Source of the DNA: Thuidium tamariscinum
Lineage: Eukaryota > Streptophyta > Bryopsida > Hypnales > Thuidiaceae
Reading direction: 5' to 3'
Length of the DNA stretch: 64,000 nucleotides
Assembly: GCA_947034885.2 (NCBI GenBank)
Contig: OX344751.2
Coordinates: 47,087,082 to 47,151,081 of the forward strand
Numbering within the stretch: position 1 is the first letter of the stretch; the number at the start of each line of letters is the position of its first letter. Shown piece after piece: positions 57,290 through 64,000 of the stretch. The notes below the pieces were generated by a model that saw only the letters and a list, made by a program, of their open reading frames with translations, did not search any database and had not been told where the DNA came from. The position numbers and the translations under genes were made by a program.

Positions 57290-58110
57290 CATCAAATTTC
57301 AATCAAATTTTAAATATTTGACCTAATTTTCATACTCAAACCAAATAGAACCTAATTTGAACATCCTTGAGTGTTTTTTGATAATTAATTTCATCAAATT
57401 TGACCTAATTCCAATAATTTTGCCTAATTTTGAAATAGTTTTGGCTAATTTGACCTAATTTGACCTAATTAGTAAAAATTTGACCTAATTTGCAAATTTA
57501 AACTTAAAGAGAGCCTAATTTGAACATCTTGAGCATTTTTTGACCTAACTTCAATTATTTTGGATAATTTTGAAATAGGTTGGCATAATTTGACCTAAAT
57601 TGATCTAATTTCATCAAATTTGAATTAAATTATTAAAATTTGATCTAATTTTTATACTCAAACCTAAATAGAACTTAAATAGAACATCTATGAGTGTTTT
57701 TTGATACATAATTTCATCAAATTTGACCTAATTTCAATTATTTTGACTAATTTGACCTAATTTGTCCTTATTTCATCAAATTTGAATTAAATTATTAAAA
57801 TTTGATCTAATTTTTATACTCAAACCTAAATAAAAGCTAAATAGAACATCTATGAGTGTTTTTTGATAATTAATTTCATCAAATTTGACCTAATTTCAAT
57901 TATTTTGACTAATTTGACCTAATTTGTCCTTATTTCATTAAATTTGAATTAAATTATAGAAATTTGACCTAATTTTTATACTCAAATTTAAATAGAACCT
58001 AATTTGAATATCTTTGAGCATTTTTTGATCATTAATTTCATCAAATTTAACCTAATTTCAATTATTTTGCCTAATTTGACCTAATTCAACCTAAGTCATT
58101 TAATTTGAAC
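57290..58110. repeat. 160-bp tandem array rich in TTTGACCTAATTT
   Basis: Five units marked by GAGTGTTTTTTGAT or GAGCATTTTTTGA at about 57371, 57530, 57690, 57857 and 58016, each with ATTTCATCAAATTTGACC and TTTTTATACTCAAACC. It lies directly upstream of the Helitron coding region and could be within the Helitron. Confidence 0.88.
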
Positions 58111-59032
58111 ATAATTTATTTAATTTGAAATAGTTTAGTGTAATTTGTCCTAATTTTGAAAGTTTGACTTTATTTTCTACTTCATTAAAAATTAAAATTA
58201 AAAATTAAAGAAGGATTGATAATTGATGGTTGATAATTGATATTTTTGAATGCAAATCTAGGAGATTGGAGCATTGAGGCGTTATTTTCTTTCCGCAAAT
58301 TATTTAGGTAAAAGATTTTGCTCCTCTTGTGGTTTGTGTAGTGTAAACGATTATTTTTCGTTTGCATGTCCAAGTATTCCTACTCCAGTGTTGTTAGGAG
58401 GGGGCTTGGTGTGTTTTGTGATAGGTGCTTTTGATTTTAGACATTTTTGTTGAGATTGAAGTCGGATTGATCACCGGCAAGATTCTCTTATGTCGTTGAG
58501 CCTGTGTTTGTGGAAAGTGATGATCTCCACAAACCATAGTTGAATTGTTGCAGGTTGTCCTACAAGTTGCCCTTTTTCCCTGTCTATCACGTATTTTGTG
58601 GTCCAAACTTGAAATTCACGAGAATTTACTAAAAGGAATTGTAAACCCTTTGTTTTAAAAGCTTTGTAGTGGAAAGTAGGAAGAGAAGGGTGAATCCACC
58701 TTCCTAAAACCTGCACAAGGTTTAGGCTAGGCAATCTCCTCTTATTGGATGCACACATTCAAGTATGGCAAGGCTTTTTTTGTAAATTAATTTGGACTTA
58801 TTGATTGATTGATTTAAAAAAGACTAAAATATTTGATTGGTGTGTTTTCTTTTAATATTGATTACTGAATTTATTCACTTGTAGTATTTTTTTTTAATCT
58901 TTGAAAACTTTAGTTTATTATAAAATTATTACGAGTTTGATTTTGAAGCTACCTCGAGTATCAAATCATTGCGATAGGTCATTGTTATCCTACATTACGC
59001 TTAGTATTAGAATTTATCATCTTTTTTAGACC
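58111..59032. other. Upstream region of Helitron; no gene
   Basis: AT-rich. Minus-strand open frames are present but have no domain. The Helitron 5' end (TC) could not be placed. Confidence 0.5.
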
Positions 59033-62000
59033 ATGGCTCTTGCTTTGACTACAATTGATGACTTTATAGATGTTAATGTTTAGGATCTTGGATCTATGTG
59101 CATTCAATGTCCAGAGTGTTTAGCATTTCGTTTTAGAAAAGAAAAATCCACCATTTGTTGTTATAATGGTAAAATTGCCAAGGAACACGTTAGTCATCCG
59201 ATTGTCCATCCAATGCTCAATGAGCTATTTATGGGTATGACACATAATTCTCGTGAGTTCCTTAAATCCATTCGAAAGTATAATCAAGCTTTTGCATTTA
59301 CAAGTATGCGTAGTAAATTTCAGTCTAACCAAGTTGAAGGAAGAGGGGTATATACTTTTCGTGTAAATGGAGAATTATGCCATCATATTGGAAGTTTAGA
59401 GCTTGAATCACAAGAAGGTGCAAAATTTGCTCAAATTTATTTCTTGGATGATGGTTTGCAAACAAATCGTCGCATGGAGATTTTTGATGATCTTCAACAC
59501 GAAACCGTTAATATCATCCAAGAAATTTTAGAATCGATAAATGCTTTGGTTCAAGGTTTCAAATCTTCACGTGATGTGCTTTTAGGAGGACATAACACGG
59601 GACTTTGTATCTCCGGTGAGGTTCCCTCTGGTGAACATCCCCGTCGATACAATCGACCGGTAGTTCCAGAACTTGCTCCTGTTGTTCTTGATGAGCAACA
59701 TTTAGATTCTGGTAGAGATATCGTTCTTCATCAATGTGGTGGAAATTTATTACGAATTAAAGAAACCCATGCAGCTTATGATGCTTTATCCTATCCTTTA
59801 TTGTTTCCAGATGGACGATGTGGGTGGTCACCAACTTTTAAAGTAGATACTGGAGTGACTTTAAAGTCATTTGTTCAATATTTGCTTCAAAAGCGACCTG
59901 AATCGAATGTATTACACAGGGCTGGAAGATTATTTCAGCAATATGTAGTAGATCAATATTTACGTGTAGAACATGAAAACTTACTTATTATTAGACAACA
60001 TCAAGCTGAGCTTCGGGCAGAATGCTATCAGGGGGTGGTAGATGCTTTACAAGGAGACAATAGAGCACGTGTTGGACGTCGCATTGTCTTACCAACAACT
60101 TTTGTCGGATCTCCTTGATATATGCAAAAACTCTTCCAAGACAGTATGGTTTTGGTTAGAGTTTTAGGAAAACCTGATTTATTTATTACGATGACTTGTA
60201 ATCCTACATGGCCTGAAATTCTTAATGAACTTGAGCTGGGTTAAAGTCCCCCTGATCGTCCGGATGTTGTTGTACGTGTTTTCGAGCTCAAGTTGAGAGC
60301 TATGATGGATGAGATTACAAAGAAAAATATATTGGAGGAAATTATTGCTTTTTGTTACACTATTGAATTTCAAAAGCGTGGTCTCCCTCATGCACATATT
60401 CTTCTTTGGTTAAAAAATAAGGTCAATGATTGTGACATTGTAGATCGCATAGTATGTGCTGAGATTCCTGATTCAAATAGGCAACCGCAATTATATGTTG
60501 TAGTTGCTAAACACATGATGCATGGCCCATGTGGTTTAGATAATCCTAATTGTCCATGAATGAAAGATGGTAGATGCTCAAAAAATTACCCGATGCAAGC
60601 TCGAGATAGCACTATAGTCGGTGATGATGGATTTATTTTATATCGTCGCCGAAACCAAGGCCGGTATGTTGAAAAACATGTACAAAGACAAATTGTTCGC
60701 TTAGACAATCGCTCAGTTGTACCATACAATCCTTATTTAGTAGGTCGATTTAATTGTCATATTAATGTTGAAATTTGTAGTTCAGTAAAAACTGTCAAAT
60801 ATCTTCATAAATATATTTTTAAAGGTGTAGATCGTGGTGTTGTAGAAAGAGATGACGTTGTAGATGAGATTAAAGAATTCTTAGAAGGCCGTTATGTAGC
60901 CGCTCAAGAAGCATGTTGGAGGCTTTTTGGTTTTGAAACTAATAATAAGAGTCATAGTATTTGTCGATTACCTGTTCATCTTCCTGCTCAACAATATGTT
61001 TCTTTTCACGAAGGAACATCTTTACAATCGGTAGTTGATCAAAATGCTCACATTAAACTTACAAAGTTTTTTGAGCTTCATAGTCACATTCGTGCCTTGA
61101 TTGCTTCTGGTAATCAAGGCAATCACAAACTTCTTCGATACATGGATCTTCCACTTCATTACAAATGGGATGTAAAAAACAACATGTGGGTTAGAAAACA
61201 ACGCAATGTAAAGGTATTTGGTAGAATAAATATGGTTCCTGTAGGCACTGAAGTATTTTATTTACATTTATTGTTGACTCATGTTGAAGCACCGACTTCA
61301 TTTGAAAATTTACTTCATTTTGACGATATAGTATATCCGACGTATAAAGCTGTTTGCATTGCAAGAGGACTTTTACAGGATGATGTTGAGTAGGAGAATT
61401 GTCTCCAAGAGGCAACTATTATTGCGTTGCCTAAACAAATTCGGCGGTTGTTTGCAACACTTCTTGTGTTTGGACAACCGCAAGATCTTGTTGGTTTGCT
61501 TAGGAGACATCTTGATGCAATGTCTGACGATTGGCGTAATGATCAAAATCGCTATTGCAAAATGATTTTATGCATAGAAGAATATTTGTCATCATCCGAT
61601 AAACACCTTGTAGATTTTTTTAACATTGATGATTTGCATGAGTTTGGTTATCCAAATAATGTTGATTTGAACATTAATGTCGATGACGATAATAATTCAA
61701 ATAATATTAATATTACTTTTGTAGAAGAAGATGTCGATAGGCTCAACGAAGAGCAGAGAATTGTTTTCAATGTAGTTACCACAGCAGTTTTAGAACCTAA
61801 TTCTCCAAATAAGCTTTTTTTCCTAGATGGTCCAGGTGGTACAGGTAAGACTTTTTTGTATAATACTATATTAAATTATCTTCGTGCTCGAAGCGTCAAG
61901 TGTATAGCAATGGCTACAAGTGGGATTGCTGCATGTCTTTTAAATGAAGGACGAACAGCACATTCTTCTTTAGCTATTCCTTTACAATTACATGATACAT

Positions 62001-63082
62001 CAACTTGTAACATTAGTGCCCAATCTGCATTGGCTCAAAACTTATGTGAAGTACAATTAATTGTACTTGATGAAGCTTGTGCTGGACATAGATTTATGTT
62101 TGAAGCTATAGATAGATCATTGCGAGATATTCGTGGAATCAATAGCCCTAATGGTGGTCTCGTAGTTTTGTATGGTGGTGATTTTCGTTAAACTTTACCA
62201 GTTGTTGTACGTGGAGGTCGTAGGCAAACTGTTGAAGCTTGCTTGCGACGTTCATATTTATTTCCACTAATGCAACATTTTCATTTGACTACTAACATGC
62301 GTTTGCAAAGTCAACCAGATTTTCAAAGATTTTTATTAGATGTTGGTGAAGGTAAAACTGGTTCAGAAGTAGATTTACCGCTAGGATTAGTTGCGCCTGG
62401 AAACTCTTTAGATGGTCTTATTGATGCCATTTTTGATGATCCAATTGATTTCTCTGAGCGTGTCATTTTGGCTGTCCGAAATGATGATGCTCAAGAAATC
62501 AATCGAAAAATTATTGATCGCATGCTTAGTGATGCGTGTCAATGTTTTAGTGCAAATTTTGTGCATGAGAGCGATGAGCATGCTCATCATTATCCGGTAG
62601 AGTTTTTAAATTCTTTACGATTAAGCGGTTTACCTCCTCACCAATTAAATCTTAAATGTGGTCAATATTTGATGTTGCTAAGGAATTTGAATCCGGCAAA
62701 AGGTTCGTGCAATGGAAGTCGTTTGCGTCTTTTGCAAGTGTCATCGAATGTATTATTATGTGAAATAGTAGAAGGGCGCTATTGTGGCCAAGAAGTGTTG
62801 ATTCCTAGAATCACACATCATTGCAATGATAGCCGTTTGCCATTCACACTTTGTTGGAAACAATTTCCTGTCACTGGTGCTTTTGCCATGACAATTAACA
62901 AATCGCAGGGCCAATCATATGATCGAGTCGGCATTTATCTTCGAAATGAAGTATTTAGCCATGGTCAATTATATGTGGCTTTGTCTCGTGGTAGACATCC
63001 TGCAAACATTAAAGTTGCTAATGACAACGATGAAGTCGTGGGAACGGTAAAAAATGTGGTTTACCATGAGGTTTTTTCATGA
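59033..63082 (+). pseudogene. Helitron Rep-helicase, one frame with six stops
   Basis: From ATG at 59033 a single frame of 1,350 codons reaches TGA at 63080. It is broken by TAG 59081, TGA 60116, TAA 60242, TGA 60557, TAG 61391 and TAA 62189, with no frameshift. In order: an N-terminal Cys-rich zinc-binding region (IQCPECLAF), the Helitron N-domain, FITMTCNPTWPEI, the HUH motif GLPHAHILLWL (about residue 449), the two-tyrosine motif KYLHKYIFKG (about 588), Walker A GPGGTGKTFLYN (about 931), Walker B IVLDEA, and C-terminal NKSQGQSYDRVGIYL and LYVALSRG. This is a rolling-circle replication initiator fused to a Pif1-type helicase of normal length. At least four stops sit where the family has Gln, Arg or Trp, so they are C-to-T or G-to-A changes. 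It cannot be active as written. Confidence 0.97.
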
Positions 63083-63138
63083 CTTTGTCATGTAATGTCC
63101 TTTAAATATTTACACTTGAATCAAGTGGATGGAAAAGT

Positions 63139-63460
63139 TAAGAGTTTGTTTCAAACTCTGCATGTTTAGGGTTCATGCATGCTTTTGCGACGTCCCCTTC
63201 CATCCAACTTGCATTCTCTAAGTGTGCAATTATATTGTCTCAATTGAAACAATCTACCATATCAACATATGGAAGGACTGTACATGAGACATTATTGCTA
63301 TTTGATGGACGGATATTTTTTTAATTCATGCATCTTTAGATGCAATTAATTGATAAAATTTATCATTCTCCATTACAATCTATTAAAATTTATAAAAATT
63401 TATAAAAATCATATCAAAATAGTTGGATTAATGTGTTGCAAAGCAAACGCCAACCGCTAG
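63139..63460 (+). mobile_element. Helitron 3' region and CTAG end
   Basis: A strong hairpin AGAGTTTG/CAAACTCT lies at about 63139-63158. The most likely terminus is CTAG at 63457-63460 followed by T, preceded by GTTGCAAAGCAAAC, a weak stem. The same end is found at 21372. Helitrons end CTRR and insert between A and T, which fits. Confidence 0.6.
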
Positions 63461-64000
63461 TGTAGCTACAAAAATGACAAGTGTGTGGTATCATCATACT
63501 TCCTAGAAATCTTGATTCTTTGGGGGCTAAATATTATGAAGATCTAATTTGAGGAATCTTTGTATGTGCTGCAAAAGTTGCAAGTATACTAAAGAATTTA
63601 CCGTATTTCTTAGAAATCATTCAATTTCCTACTTGATTTAATTCTACATGAATTTGATATGTGATTGTTCATTAATTTCTTGTTCTAGTGTCCGTCACCC
63701 CCATAACAAATGACAACTTGGACCCTTGGATGATTTATTGGCGTTGATTCAAACCATAGGAGGCTTTCGTATTGTAGAAAATAAAACTTGAGTAACTACG
63801 TGGTAAAGTAAAAAGTATCATTTGAATGTTACAAAGTATCATATTATTCATAGGTCTTCATACTCACAAAAATTTCATATTTTTATCCAACTTTTACTTG
63901 AGACTTTCTTGTCCTTTGTAAATTCATTTATTTTTCTATTTGGGATCTAGACTCCAGTATACATAGTTAGAGACGCTTTTATTTTCTTCCACACATTGCA
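63461..64000. other. No gene recognised
   Basis: AT-rich flank of the Helitron; nothing recognisable. Confidence 0.6.

Overview
The window looks like nuclear DNA of a land plant or close streptophyte relative. It is AT-rich and repeat-dense, with GT-AG introns, many CCCTAAA/TTTAGGG-type tracts, a plant-type Helitron, plant-type FCP1-like HAD and protein-kinase remnants, and the tail of a plastid-type Hsp70 gene. The gene families (kinase with an ADFE-type activation loop, FCP1-like HAD with DLNG, ParB-methylase, Crinkler-like NTPases) make me lean to a bryophyte or other early-diverging lineage. That is an inference from recalled families, not a search.

Region 1 (about 6-15706) is one large terminal-inverted-repeat (TIR) element. 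Its ends are near-identical 0.7-kb inverted repeats, and each carries the same 32-codon first exon pointing inward. The minus strand encodes a multi-exon gene or gene set: a ParB-like domain, a DNA N4/N6-methylase-like domain, an acidic/coiled-coil segment, an FCP1/NLI-type HAD domain, and a final basic exon. Ten copies of the palindrome TTAGCGCGANTCGCGCTAA lie in its introns and 5' region and none in the coding exons I can recognise. A second palindrome array sits next to the left TIR. A 1.64-kb CACTA-type element has inserted into one intron. At least seven in-frame stops, all TAA or TAG, show the copy is damaged.

Region 2 (15.7-28 kb) has no convincing gene. It is built of small DNA transposons (a 728-bp TIR element, a 229-bp CACTA MITE, a family with TAATATCAC repeats, a TTAA-flanked family), a Helitron-like 3' end, tandem repeats and AT-rich sequence.

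Region 3 (28-38 kb) holds a RING-H2 gene fragment cut by a 4-kb element with one gag-like ORF, an inverted partial copy of that element's gene 3 kb away, another TAATATCAC repeat and a 1.64-kb TTAA-flanked TIR element.

Region 4 (38-46.6 kb, minus strand) has two multi-exon genes of the Crinkler/RHS type: one with a P-loop NTPase plus a nuclease-like exon, the other with an N-terminal header and a PD-(D/E)XK-like exon. An Hsp70 C-terminal fragment lies between them. Their 5' sides share duplicated and partly inverted sequence.

Region 5 (46.6-58.2 kb) is a long degenerate tandem array followed by a protein-kinase pseudogene. The kinase is broken by a second copy of the gag-like element, with a target duplication that rejoins the kinase reading frame across the catalytic loop, and by a 0.7-kb TIR element near its C-terminus.

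Region 6 (58.2-63.5 kb) is a Helitron whose Rep-helicase frame runs for 1,350 codons with six stop codons and no frameshift, ending at a CTAG terminus.
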